Of a stretch of 64,000 nt of DNA, positions 25,402-35,614 are shown piece by piece. This DNA is from Ruegeria sp. ANG-S4 (lineage in GTDB: Bacteria > Pseudomonadota > Alphaproteobacteria > Rhodobacterales > Rhodobacteraceae). The position numbers and the translations under genes are program-made. Within the stretch, counting starts at the first letter, position 1; every line of letters begins with the position of its first letter. The notes beneath the pieces were generated by a model. That model was given only the letters and a program-made list of their open reading frames with translations, did no database searches and was not told where the DNA came from. The stretch lies in contig NZ_JWLK01000005.1 of the NCBI RefSeq assembly GCF_000814005.1, positions 496,001 through 560,000 on the forward strand, given 5' to 3'.

Positions 25402-28191
25402 ATGGCTAAGAAAATGCTTATCGATGCCACCCACGCGGAGGAAACCCGCGTCGTGGTGGTTGACGGAAACAAGGTTGAAGAATTCGACTTTGAGTCCGAA
25501 AACAAACGTCAGCTTGCCGGAAACATCTATTTAGCAAAAGTTACCCGGGTCGAACCGTCGCTGCAGGCGGCCTTTGTCGATTACGGTGGGAACCGGCATG
25601 GTTTTCTGGCGTTTTCGGAAATCCATCCGGACTATTACCAGATTCCGGTCGCAGATCGCGAAGCGCTGATGGAGGAAGAACGCGCCTATGCCGAGGCAAT
25701 GAAGGCGCGGGATGAGGCAGAGGACTCCAAACCGAAAAAGCGCCGCTCCCGGTCGCGCAGCAAGGCAGCGGACGTGAAATCCAATGATCCGGTGGAAACG
25801 CTTGACGTGACTGCCGAACCAACCGGCATGGAAACAATCGACCTGGACGACGGTGACGAAGCCGAGGAAGGTTCGGTTCCGGAAGGCACGTCGCCGATGG
25901 AGATCGTGGCCGAAACGCCGGTCGAAGAGCCTGTCGACGCACCAGATGACGCGGCGGACGATGCGTCGGGTGACGAAGATCAGCCCGAAGAGACAGTCGA
26001 TGTGGCGGCGGAAGTTGCGGACGAGGCCGAAGACGCGGAAACGGACGCCGACGACTCTGATGCGGGTGAAACCGAAACGACCGACGACGAAGGCGGGGAT
26101 GAGCAAGACAAGTCGCCCGAGGCCGAGGACGCCGACCCGGAAAACGACGAAGAAGTTCAGGACGACGACGCCGGAGCCAAGGCATCAGACAAGGACGAGA
26201 CGATAGAGTCCGTCGCGGATGATGATGACAGCGACGATATTCGCCCCCCGCGGAAACCACGCCCACGTCGCTACAAAATCCAGGAAGTAATCAAAGTTCG
26301 TCAGGTTCTTCTGGTGCAGGTTGTCAAGGAAGAACGCGGCAACAAGGGTGCCGCGCTGACAACCTATTTGTCTCTGGCAGGACGTTATTGCGTTTTGATG
26401 CCCAACACCGCTCGGGGCGGCGGTATCAGCCGCAAGATCACCAATGCCGCCGACCGCAAGAAGCTGAAAGACATCGCCGCCGAAATTGACGTTCCAACGG
26501 GTGCAGGCCTGATCGTACGTACGGCTGGCGCCAAGCGCACCAAATCCGAGATCAAACGCGATTATGAATATCTGCAACGGCTGTGGGAACAGATCCGCGA
26601 GCTGACTTTGAAGTCCATCGCGCCGGCGAAAATCTATGAAGAGGGCGACCTGGTCAAACGCTCGATCCGGGATTTGTATAACCGCGATATTGACGAGGTG
26701 CTGGTTGAAGGCGAAGGCGGGTATCGCATCGCCAAGGACTTCATGAAAATGATCATGCCGTCGCACGCGAAGAACGTGAAACGGTACGAAGATGCGCTGC
26801 CACTGTTCGCGCGCTATCAGGTCGAAAGCTATCTGGCGGGGATGTTCAACCCGACCGTTCAGCTTAAATCGGGCGGTTATATCGTGATCGGCGTGACCGA
26901 GGCCTTGGTGGCGATTGACGTGAACTCGGGTCGGGCGACCAAGGAAGGCTCGATCGAGGATACGGCGCTTAAGACTAACCTCGAAGCGGCCGAAGAAGTT
27001 GCGCGTCAACTGCGTCTGAGGGATCTTGCGGGCCTTATCGTGATCGACTTCATCGACATGGACGAGCGCAAGAACAACTCGGCCGTTGAGAAGCGGCTGA
27101 AGGAAAAGCTAAAGACCGATCGCGCGCGGATTCAGGTGGGCCGGATTTCTGGTTTCGGCCTGCTTGAAATGAGCCGGCAGCGTCTGCGTCCCGGCATGAT
27201 CGAAGCAACGACCCAGCCGTGTCCAGCGTGTCATGGCACTGGCCTGATCCGATCGGACGACAACATGGCGCTGTCGATCCTGCGTCAGATCGAGGAAGAA
27301 GGCACGCGCCGCCGCTCGCGCGAGGTACTGGTGCGTTGCCCGGTCAGCATTGCGAACTTCCTGATGAACCAGAAGCGCGAGCATATTGCTCAGATCGAGC
27401 TGCGTTATGGCCTTTCGGTTCGGATCGAAGGCGATGTGCATCTGGTCAGCCCGGATTTTTCGATGGAGAAATTCAAGACCGCCAGCAGAAACGTACCCGA
27501 GGCGACCGCGCCGGTGGTTTCGGTGGACGCATCGCTGATGGATCTCGTGGATTCCGTCGACGAGGAAGAGGTCGCGGAAGACACCGTACAGACCGAAGAG
27601 GAAACCAAACCCAAGCGCAAACGCCGCCGTCGTCGTCGAAAGAAGAGTTCGTCAAGCTCTGATACGTCCGATGCGAATGAAGCGGACAGTTCGACGGCAT
27701 CCGAAGATGATGATGCCGATCAGGCGCACACGGCAGCCGAAGAAGCTGGTGACGTTTCGGAAGATACCGAGAAGGCGGAAAAACCCAAGAAGCGCCGGGC
27801 ACCGCGCCGAAAGAAGAAGGATGTGGAAGCGGTTGAGGCTGATGCGGAGGACGCGTCTCAGCCCGAAGCCGAACCGGTACCGGCTGAGGCCTCTGACGCG
27901 GCCAATGGCGCTGATCCGGCGCAAGACGTGCAAGAGGCACATTCAGAGGCACCTGAGCAACCACAGGAAGCTGTTGCTGAAGCTGCGGTTGAGAATACGG
28001 AAGCGGATACCGCGCCTGAGGCGGCAGAGCTCGAAGAAACGATCGAGGAGCCCGAGGCAGTGCAAGCCGCAATGGAGGAGCCTGCGCCGGTGGAAGCGCC
28101 ATCCGAACCGGTGCTTGAGACGGTTAACGAAGACCCTGAACCGGCACCAGATAAGCCCAAGCGCCGCGGATGGTGGTCGTTGGGTCAGTAA
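25402..28191 (+). CDS. rne: Ribonuclease E
   Basis: This 929-residue endoribonuclease starts MAKKMLIDATHAEETRVVVV, has an S1 domain split by an acidic insertion (about residues 97-285, rich in Asp/Glu), then the RNase H-like and DNase I-like catalytic regions. VAIDVNSGRATKEG and IDFIDMDERKNNSAVEKRL hold the metal-binding aspartates, and CPACHGTGLI (about 606) is the zinc-link cysteine pair. From about 720 the tail alternates basic (KPKRKRRRRRRKK) and acidic segments, a scaffold for the degradosome and RNA binding. The start after AAGGACAA is used; upstream in-frame codons encode nothing conserved. It ends in a clear terminator. Confidence 0.95.
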   Translation: MAKKMLIDATHAEETRVVVVDGNKVEEFDFESENKRQLAGNIYLAKVTRVEPSLQAAFVDYGGNRHGFLAFSEIHPDYYQIPVADREALMEEERAYAEAMKARDEAEDSKPKKRRSRSRSKAADVKSNDPVETLDVTAEPTGMETIDLDDGDEAEEGSVPEGTSPMEIVAETPVEEPVDAPDDAADDASGDEDQPEETVDVAAEVADEAEDAETDADDSDAGETETTDDEGGDEQDKSPEAEDADPENDEEVQDDDAGAKASDKDETIESVADDDDSDDIRPPRKPRPRRYKIQEVIKVRQVLLVQVVKEERGNKGAALTTYLSLAGRYCVLMPNTARGGGISRKITNAADRKKLKDIAAEIDVPTGAGLIVRTAGAKRTKSEIKRDYEYLQRLWEQIRELTLKSIAPAKIYEEGDLVKRSIRDLYNRDIDEVLVEGEGGYRIAKDFMKMIMPSHAKNVKRYEDALPLFARYQVESYLAGMFNPTVQLKSGGYIVIGVTEALVAIDVNSGRATKEGSIEDTALKTNLEAAEEVARQLRLRDLAGLIVIDFIDMDERKNNSAVEKRLKEKLKTDRARIQVGRISGFGLLEMSRQRLRPGMIEATTQPCPACHGTGLIRSDDNMALSILRQIEEEGTRRRSREVLVRCPVSIANFLMNQKREHIAQIELRYGLSVRIEGDVHLVSPDFSMEKFKTASRNVPEATAPVVSVDASLMDLVDSVDEEEVAEDTVQTEEETKPKRKRRRRRRKKSSSSSDTSDANEADSSTASEDDDADQAHTAAEEAGDVSEDTEKAEKPKKRRAPRRKKKDVEAVEADAEDASQPEAEPVPAEASDAANGADPAQDVQEAHSEAPEQPQEAVAEAAVENTEADTAPEAAELEETIEEPEAVQAAMEEPAPVEAPSEPVLETVNEDPEPAPDKPKRRGWWSLGQ

Positions 28192-28210
28192 TATTGATCA
28201 GACAGGATCA

Positions 28211-28240
28211 AGGCGGGCTCACCAGCCCGCCTTTTTCTTT
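28211..28240 (+). terminator. Rho-independent terminator of rne
   Basis: GGCGGGCT-CACC-AGCCCGCC forms an 8 bp stem followed by TTTTTCTTTT, 20 bases past the rne stop. Confidence 0.9.
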
Positions 28241-28261
28241 TCGCACAGCGAGATGATGCGG

Positions 28262-28495
28262 TTAGCTGGCTTTTCGGATCACATAGACTTGATGGTCCGA
28301 ATCCTGTTCCTGCGCTAGCAGCGTATGCCCGGCCTCGGCGCAGAAATGCGGCACGTCGACTATCGCTGCCGGATCATCCGCCAGCACGCGCAACACAGCG
28401 CCGGCTGGCATTGACTTGAGGCGCTTTCGGGCTTTCAGAACAGGCAATGGGCACAACAGGCCAAGCGCGTCCAAGGTTTCGGTGATCTCGCTCAT
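28262..28495 (-). CDS. TusA-family sulfurtransferase
   Basis: The 77-residue protein has the SirA/TusA fold and its signature LDALGLLCPLPVLKARKRLK, with the persulfide-carrying Cys15 in the CPxP motif. TusA-type proteins relay sulfur for tRNA thiolation, molybdenum cofactor or other uses. This one could also be a YeeD-like sulfur carrier. An in-frame Met 54 codons upstream is rejected because that stretch overlaps the ccdA promoter and has no family similarity. It diverges from ccdA. Confidence 0.85.
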   Translation of the reverse strand: MSEITETLDALGLLCPLPVLKARKRLKSMPAGAVLRVLADDPAAIVDVPHFCAEAGHTLLAQEQDSDHQVYVIRKAS

Positions 28496-28601
28496 ACCAT
28501 TGGGAATATGTGTTGCGCCAGAAACTGTCCAGCATGCAACCACGAGGATGTGACCGAATTGCCCCGTGACGAAGGCTGCGTGATACCATATGTCCTGATC
28601 C

Positions 28602-29354
28602 ATGTTCGGAATTGATATCATCGACGCGGGCCTGTTGCCGGCCATGCTCATCGCCATGATCGGGGGATTGATCAGCTTTCTGTCCCCTTGCGTCCTGCCA
28701 ATTGTGCCACCCTACCTGGCCTATATGAGTGGCGTCACGATTCACGAGATGCAGGATGAGGCTCGTGCCCGTCGCAAGGCCACGCTGTCCGCATTGTTCT
28801 TTGTTTTGGGATTGTCGACGGTTTTCTTACTGCTTGGGTTTACGGCCTCGGCGTTTGGGGCGTTTGTCCTTCAAAACCAGGTATTGTTCGCCAAGCTGTC
28901 GGGTGCGGTTGTCATCGTTTTCGGACTGCATTTTCTGAACGTGTTTCGCATCCCCTTGCTGGATCGTGAGGCGCGCGTGGAGACCGGAGACTCGGGCGGG
29001 TCGGTATTTGGCGCGTATATTCTGGGCCTGGCGTTTGCTTTTGGATGGACACCCTGTATCGGTCCACAACTGGGCGCGATCTTGTCGCTGGCTGCGTCCG
29101 AAGCCTCGGTCGCGCGCGGTACTCTGTTACTGGGTGTTTACGCGGCTGGGCTGGGTATTCCGTTTCTTCTGGCCGCGATGTTCCTGAACCGTTCGATGTC
29201 GGTGATGAACCGGATCAAACCCTATATGGGGACGATCGAAAAGGTCATGGGCGGCCTGCTTCTGTTCGTCGGCATCATGCTGATCACCGGTTTGTTCACC
29301 GAATTCAGCTGGTGGTTGCTGGAAACTTTTCCTGCTCTGGCAACGCTGGGTTAA
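28602..29354 (+). CDS. ccdA: Cytochrome c biogenesis protein CcdA
   Basis: CcdA carries electrons from cytoplasmic thioredoxin across the inner membrane to keep apocytochrome c cysteines reduced. The 250-residue, six-helix protein has its two redox cysteines in LSPCVLPIVPPYLAYM (about residue 30) and GWTPCIGPQLGAIL (about 152). It serves the same pathway as the ccmE/ccmF/ccmH genes 12 kb upstream. The 3' end carries one copy of a 15-base direct repeat. Confidence 0.92.
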   Translation: MFGIDIIDAGLLPAMLIAMIGGLISFLSPCVLPIVPPYLAYMSGVTIHEMQDEARARRKATLSALFFVLGLSTVFLLLGFTASAFGAFVLQNQVLFAKLSGAVVIVFGLHFLNVFRIPLLDREARVETGDSGGSVFGAYILGLAFAFGWTPCIGPQLGAILSLAASEASVARGTLLLGVYAAGLGIPFLLAAMFLNRSMSVMNRIKPYMGTIEKVMGGLLLFVGIMLITGLFTEFSWWLLETFPALATLG

Positions 29355-29422
29355 CCTGAGGACGTTTTGGTGGACCTCAACTGGTGCGGGTCTTACCTTG
29401 GCCGTCGCGCTGGGTTAACCTG
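29344..29422 (+). repeat. Pair of 15-base direct repeats after ccdA
   Basis: CGCTGGGTTAACCTG occurs at 29344-29358, spanning the ccdA stop, and again at 29408-29422, 64 bases apart. The inner GGTTAACC is itself palindromic. It may reflect a local duplication or a pair of protein sites. Confidence 0.5.
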
Positions 29423-29440
29423 CGGGCCAAAGGCCGGGAC

Positions 29441-30655
29441 ATGAGCAGTCAGAAACGCCATCCGCAAATCTTCAGACGCCGGGTATTCTATATCCCCGGT
29501 TACGACCCGTTTCCGCCTCGCCGCTATCGCGAACTCTATCGGGCTGAGGGGCGCGCGCAGGCCGAGATTTCGGGATATTCGGTAAGCATCGCGGGGCGCA
29601 CCGGACCGGGGCCCTATGGCTGGCATGTCACGTCCCTGCAGGAGAACACCGAAATCCAAACCGAATTCGAGGTTCTTGCGTGGTCAGATATTGTGCAAGG
29701 CAGCATGGCACAATCCGTACCGGCGACCTATTTGCGATTGGCGCGAACCGCCTGGGTCTATATCTCGACCGGGGCGCTGCAGCGATTGATGCGGCTGCGC
29801 AAGGGACCGGTGATCGCGGCACTTTATCCGGTTGGTATGTTGTTACTGCAACTTGCAGTAGCCGTGTTGGTCCTTTTGGGATGTCATGCGTTGTTGTCGC
29901 TGGTCATGGGCGCATTGTCCTGGGTTCCGGCGGTGGCGGTTGCCTATGCCATTCTCTTGCTTTTCCGGCGATTGGATAACCGCCTTTTCGCCTATTACCT
30001 GATGTTGGACTACGCCCATTCGGCCCATCTGTACGGCGCGGTTTCGCCTGATTTGGATGACCGGTTGTCGCAATTTGCGGACCGAATTGAACAGGCGCTT
30101 GCAGAGAGTTTGGATGAAGTTCTTGTGGTCGGCCACAGTTCGGGCGCGCATTTGGGCGTGATGGTCCTGGCGGATGTTTTACAGCGAAAAAGGGCGTTGG
30201 CCCACAAACCCTCGCTGTCTTTTCTGACCCTTGGGCAAGTTGTGCCGATGGTGTCGTTCCTGCCCAAGGCCCAACGGTTGCGCGGCGATCTGCAGCTAGT
30301 TTCGGTCAGCCCGGACGTGACTTGGGTTGACGTGTCGGCCCCCGGTGATGGGTGCACCTTCGCGTTGTGCGACCCGGTTGGTGTCAGTGGTGTCGCAAGT
30401 CCCGATCAGCGCTGGCCTCTGATCCTGTCAGCGGCGTTTACACAAACGTTGTCACCGGACCGATGGAAAGCGTTGCGTTGGCGGTTCTTCCGACTTCATT
30501 TCCAGTACCTGTGCGCGTTCGATCAACCGGGGGATTACGACTATTTCAGGATTACTGCCGGGCCCAAAACGCTGAGACAACGGTTTGAGGCGCGTGCGCC
30601 GTCGCGGTCCCGCATCACCAATGCGGTGTCCAAGTACACATCGGTTCAGGCATGA
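29441..30655 (+). CDS. Membrane protein with alpha/beta-hydrolase-like domain
   Basis: The 404-residue protein opens with a strand followed by YIPGYDPFPPRRYRELYR, like the oxyanion region of lipases, then two membrane helices (about residues 125-175, LLLQLAVAVLVLLGCHALLS and AVAVAYAILLLF). A nucleophile elbow follows in VLVVGHSSGAHLGVMVLADV (GHSSGA, about residue 231), with DYDYFRITAGPK near the end. A serine hydrolase acting on lipids at the membrane is plausible; I do not recognise a named family. The start after GGCCGGGAC is chosen over an in-frame ATG 19 codons earlier. Its stop overlaps the P450 ATG (ATGA), so the two are made together. Confidence 0.75.
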   Translation: MSSQKRHPQIFRRRVFYIPGYDPFPPRRYRELYRAEGRAQAEISGYSVSIAGRTGPGPYGWHVTSLQENTEIQTEFEVLAWSDIVQGSMAQSVPATYLRLARTAWVYISTGALQRLMRLRKGPVIAALYPVGMLLLQLAVAVLVLLGCHALLSLVMGALSWVPAVAVAYAILLLFRRLDNRLFAYYLMLDYAHSAHLYGAVSPDLDDRLSQFADRIEQALAESLDEVLVVGHSSGAHLGVMVLADVLQRKRALAHKPSLSFLTLGQVVPMVSFLPKAQRLRGDLQLVSVSPDVTWVDVSAPGDGCTFALCDPVGVSGVASPDQRWPLILSAAFTQTLSPDRWKALRWRFFRLHFQYLCAFDQPGDYDYFRITAGPKTLRQRFEARAPSRSRITNAVSKYTSVQA

Positions 30656-32001
30656 AGCCACCGAAACCAACACCTCGGGCAGACAAAGTGTCTCTCTGGC
30701 GGTACGCAAAACTGTTTCGGCAGGACTTGCTTTCGGCGCAGCCCCAACGACTTTACCGGGCCTGGATGGCCGAATTTCGCACACCGTTCTTCCGGTCTTA
30801 CCTGGTCAATCAGCCCGCGTTGGTCGACGAGGTGTTGAAACAGCGCACAGACGCGTTTCCCAAATCCGACCGGATCAGCGAAGGTTTGCGCCCGCTGCTG
30901 GGCAATTCGGTTTTCCTGACCAACGGGGATGTGTGGAAGCGCCAGCGCCGCGTGATAGATCCCGCTTTTGCCGGTGGTCGTATGAAGGATACTTTTCCTG
31001 CCATGTTGGCGGCGGCAGATCAGGGCGTACACCGTTTGGCTCAGCGCCTCGGGGCAGACATCGAAATTGAAGAAGTCACCAGCCATGTCGCAGCGGACGT
31101 GATCTTTCGGACGCTCTTCTCGGTCCCGATAGACCACGAAATCGCCGCGCAGGTGTTTGCGAAGTTCAAGGCGTATCAGCGGGAACAACCGCTTTTGAAT
31201 ATCGCTGCGTTTCTGCGGATGCCGCGTTGGATGCCTCGGTTGCACTCAAGGAAAACCCGCGAAACGGCGCGGGATATTCGTCACCTGATCGGACGTCTGA
31301 CCGAAGAGAGGGCGAAGTTGATTGCCGCTGGCAAAGCTCCGGACGATCTGGCGACAAAAATCATGACGACACCGGATCCTGAAACAGGCCGTTGTTTTGA
31401 TACCGATGAGATGATCGATCAGGTCGCAATCTTTTTTCTGGCCGGTCATGAAACCAGCGCGTCGGCGCTTGCCTGGGCCCTGTATCTGTTGGCGCTATAC
31501 CCGGATTGGCAGGATAAAGTCGCGGATGAGGCACAAGCCGCGGGTCGCCCGGGCTTTGCGTCGATGTCTCAACTGAAGATCTGCCGCGATGTGTTTCGTG
31601 AGGCGCTGCGCCTGTATCCGCCGGTGCCAATGATGGTGCGCGAGACGACATGCCCCGAAGGCTTCCGCGGTCGCAACATCGAAAAAGGATCGCAGATTGT
31701 GCTTAGTCCCTGGCATCTGCATCGTCACGAACGGCTGTGGGACAACCCCGATGATTTCGATCCCGAGCGCTGGCAGACCGAAAACGGCAAAACTTGCCAA
31801 AGGTCGGCGTTCCTGCCGTTCTCCGCGGGTCCTCGCGTCTGTCCGGGCGCCGGTTTCGCTATGATTGAAGGGCCGCTGATTCTGTCGCAGTTATTGCGAC
31901 GCTACCGTTTCGAAACAATTCCCGGCAAAAGCCCGGTACCGGTCGCGCATCTGACAGTGCGTTCGAAAGATGGGATTTGGTTGCGTCTAGGTGGGCGCTA
32001 A
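30652..32001 (+). CDS. Cytochrome P450
   Basis: The 449-residue heme monooxygenase shows the I-helix oxygen-binding motif LAGHETSASALAW (about residue 264), the K-helix ExxR as EALRLYPPVP (about 317), and the heme loop FSAGPRVCPGAGFAMIEG with the thiolate cysteine near residue 397. There is no membrane anchor. The loop AGHETS and the LYPPVPMMVRE segment resemble CYP4/102-like fatty-acid hydroxylases more than the camphor type. Redox partners are not adjacent. ATGA overlap with the hydrolase-like gene suggests that they act on the same lipid-like substrate. The substrate is unknown. Confidence 0.92.
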   Translation: MKPPKPTPRADKVSLWRYAKLFRQDLLSAQPQRLYRAWMAEFRTPFFRSYLVNQPALVDEVLKQRTDAFPKSDRISEGLRPLLGNSVFLTNGDVWKRQRRVIDPAFAGGRMKDTFPAMLAAADQGVHRLAQRLGADIEIEEVTSHVAADVIFRTLFSVPIDHEIAAQVFAKFKAYQREQPLLNIAAFLRMPRWMPRLHSRKTRETARDIRHLIGRLTEERAKLIAAGKAPDDLATKIMTTPDPETGRCFDTDEMIDQVAIFFLAGHETSASALAWALYLLALYPDWQDKVADEAQAAGRPGFASMSQLKICRDVFREALRLYPPVPMMVRETTCPEGFRGRNIEKGSQIVLSPWHLHRHERLWDNPDDFDPERWQTENGKTCQRSAFLPFSAGPRVCPGAGFAMIEGPLILSQLLRRYRFETIPGKSPVPVAHLTVRSKDGIWLRLGGR

Positions 32002-32075
32002 CAATCTACCATCATCGAAATTCATGCTGTATTCGGGTGAAGAAAGCGGAATCATTTTTTGAACGGGATTGACTC

Positions 32076-32957
32076 ATGTCCAATGCAGAACAACGCGCGC
32101 AAATGACGAATGGCGCAGGATTTATTGCGGCGCTGGATCAAAGCGGTGGGTCGACGCCCAAGGCTTTGGCGCTGTATGGGGTTGATGCCTCTCAGTACGG
32201 CTCGGACGAAGAAATGTTCGACGAGATCCAGAATATGCGCGCGCGGATCATTCTGGCCGACGACTTCGTCAAGGAAAAGGTCATCGGCGCGATCCTGTTT
32301 GAACGCACCTTGGGCGAGGAAATCGACGGTCGCAAAGTGGCCGATTACTTGTGGTCTGTGAAAGGCATTGTTCCATTTCTGAAAATCGACAAGGGCCTGG
32401 AGGACACCGCAAACGGTGTTCAGATGATGAAGCCCATTCCGGGATTGGCAGACACTCTGGCCAAAGCCGACGGCGTATTCGGCACCAAAGAACGGTCCGT
32501 CATTCACGAGGCGAACGCGGAAGGGATCGCCGCAGTGGTGGCGCAACAGTTTGACGTCGCCCGCGAAGTCACCAACGCGGGCATGGTTCCGATCATTGAG
32601 CCCGAGGTGAACATTCACAGCGAAACGAAGGCCGAGGCCGAGGATATTATGAAGGCAGAAATCCTCAAAAACCTGGACCAATTGGGCGAAGGGCAGGAGG
32701 TTATGCTGAAGCTGACGATCCCGACCAAGGCGAACCTTTTTGATGATCTGGCCGACCATCCGCGTGTGCTGCGGGTTGTGGCGCTGTCCGGCGGTTATTC
32801 CACCGATCAAGCCTGCGATCTGCTAAGCCAGAACGGCAAGATGATTGCTTCGTTTTCGCGTGCATTGACCGAAGGTCTGTCGAAGCAGCAATCAGATGCG
32901 GAATTCAACTCCGCGCTTGGCAACAACATCAACAAAATCCACCAGGCATCGGTCTGA
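32076..32957 (+). CDS. fda: Fructose-bisphosphate aldolase, class I
   Basis: The 293-residue enzyme has AALDQSGGSTPKALALYG near the N-terminus, FLKIDKGLEDTANGVQMM and PIIEPEVNIHSETKAEAE, and ends SALGNNINKIHQASV. This is the bacterial class I (Schiff base) fructose-bisphosphate aldolase found in many alphaproteobacteria, interconverting fructose 1,6-bisphosphate and triose phosphates. It stands alone, with its own promoter between the P450 and itself. Confidence 0.93.
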   Translation: MSNAEQRAQMTNGAGFIAALDQSGGSTPKALALYGVDASQYGSDEEMFDEIQNMRARIILADDFVKEKVIGAILFERTLGEEIDGRKVADYLWSVKGIVPFLKIDKGLEDTANGVQMMKPIPGLADTLAKADGVFGTKERSVIHEANAEGIAAVVAQQFDVAREVTNAGMVPIIEPEVNIHSETKAEAEDIMKAEILKNLDQLGEGQEVMLKLTIPTKANLFDDLADHPRVLRVVALSGGYSTDQACDLLSQNGKMIASFSRALTEGLSKQQSDAEFNSALGNNINKIHQASV

Positions 32958-32958
32958 G

Positions 32959-33561
32959 TTAAACGGGTTTTTGGAACGACCGGCGCAGTCGCGTCGCCTT
33001 TTCCCGCATGATGCAGCCGTGGGCGTGATCGTTGATCAGGCCCATGGCCTGCATGAATGCAAACACGGTTGTCGGACCAACGAATTTCCAGCCTCGTTTC
33101 TTCAGCTCTTTTGACATCGCAACCGACTCGGGTGATGTCGAAGCGGTTTGCGGCTCCGGCGGCGTTTCGGTCTCGTACCGCCACACAAACGCGGCCAAGG
33201 ACCCTTCGGCATCAACCAGTTCCTGCATTCGGTGCGCGTTGTTTATGACCGCCTCGATTTTCCCGCGATGTCGGATTATGCCTGCATCCTGCAAAAGCCG
33301 CGCAACATCCGTTTCGGTGAACGCGGCGACCTTATCGGGGTCGAAGTTGCAAAAGGCTTTTCGAAAGTTTTCGCGTTTGGCCAGGATGGTGCGCCAGCTC
33401 AGCCCCGATTGAAAACTTTCAAGGCACAGCTTTTCGAACAGACGCTGATCATCGGCAACCGGGTAACCCCACTCTTTGTCGTGATACTCATAGAACTCTG
33501 GCGCGGAGGCACACCAGGCGCAGCGCGGTTGACCATCTGGCCCTAGAACGGTCTTGGACAT
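32959..33561 (-). CDS. tag: DNA-3-methyladenine glycosylase I
   Basis: Tag removes 3-methyladenine from alkylated DNA. The 200-residue protein starts with the zinc-binding N-terminus RCAWCASAPEFYEYHDKEWG and contains ESFQSGLSWRTILAKRENFR (helix-hairpin-helix region), KFVGPTTVFAFMQAMGLIND and a C-terminal HAHGCIM that gives the remaining zinc ligands. It converges on the aldolase gene with only one base between stops. Confidence 0.94.
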   Translation of the reverse strand: MSKTVLGPDGQPRCAWCASAPEFYEYHDKEWGYPVADDQRLFEKLCLESFQSGLSWRTILAKRENFRKAFCNFDPDKVAAFTETDVARLLQDAGIIRHRGKIEAVINNAHRMQELVDAEGSLAAFVWRYETETPPEPQTASTSPESVAMSKELKKRGWKFVGPTTVFAFMQAMGLINDHAHGCIMREKATRLRRSFQKPV

Positions 33562-33622
33562 GGATGTACCCCTTTTGTTCTATCTACGTTAACTGTCCGA
33601 TACATGATCAAGCAAGCGGAGA

Positions 33623-33841
33623 TTACAGATCGCGATACCAATTCAGGATGAAAACGCGAATGGCCGAGGCGAGCCCCGTTTCAGGGTCACGCGCCACATC
33701 AATTTCGGCGGCCAACACGTTGATCGGCATGTCTTTCTGTTTCGCGATGTCTCGAAAAGCCTGCCAGAATTCGTCTTCCAACGACACGGATGTCCGGTGC
33801 CCTTTCAAGGTCAACGAGCGTTTGACGGGCCGGCCACTCAT
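33623..33841 (-). CDS. Ribbon-helix-helix domain protein
   Basis: The 72-residue protein has a single RHH motif: a short strand RSLTLKGHRTSVSLE followed by helices FWQAFRDIAKQKDMPINVL and GLASAIRVFILNWYRDL. Such proteins bind DNA as dimers; in this position it may autoregulate or control fumC. Its ATG overlaps the stop of the DUF4169 gene (ATGA), forming fumC-DUF4169-RHH. Confidence 0.8.
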   Translation of the reverse strand: MSGRPVKRSLTLKGHRTSVSLEDEFWQAFRDIAKQKDMPINVLAAEIDVARDPETGLASAIRVFILNWYRDL

Positions 33842-34013
33842 TCGTCGAGCTTGTGACCGTCCAGGTCACGGCGTTGTTTGTCCCGGTGCTGCTCTGCCGC
33901 ATTTTTGTGGTATTTGCTTTGACCAAACCGGGCAGAGTTGCGGTCGGCGCGGGCTTTCTTTTCGGCCCGCGCTTTTTCTTTTCGGTACCGGTTCAGGTTG
34001 ACCGGCTTGCCCA

Positions 34014-34014
<1 letters not shown>
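33838..34014 (-). CDS. Small DUF4169 family protein
   Basis: This 58-residue, strongly basic and helical protein reads MGKPVNLNRYRKEKARAEKK at its start and RDLDGHKLDE at its end. That matches the alphaproteobacterial DUF4169 family (typical start xxVNLNRFRK). It is probably cytoplasmic and possibly nucleic-acid binding, from charge alone. Its ATG shares one base with the fumC stop (TGATG) and its stop overlaps the RHH start, so translation is coupled on both sides. Confidence 0.82.
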
Positions 34015-35408
<1,394 letters not shown>

Positions 35409-35614
35409 CGGTCACTCCGTCAGGTATGCGATTGTATGCCGTTTAGCCCCGGTCGAGACCCAAGACAATCGGCCACTTGCGCGCACCATAAACACAGACC
35501 CGTCAAAGGTATAGACGATGGGCCGCAGCAAATAATCCAAGTTAGCGAAAACAGTGTCTTTGTGCTGGATCGGGCTAGAGTTAAGGTGAGAGTGCAACCG
35601 CGACGGAGTCCATC
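35409..35614. promoter_or_regulatory. Divergent promoter region, fumC / exported protein
   Basis: The 206 bases between the two starts must carry both promoters; no palindrome or hairpin with a T tract stands out. Confidence 0.3.
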
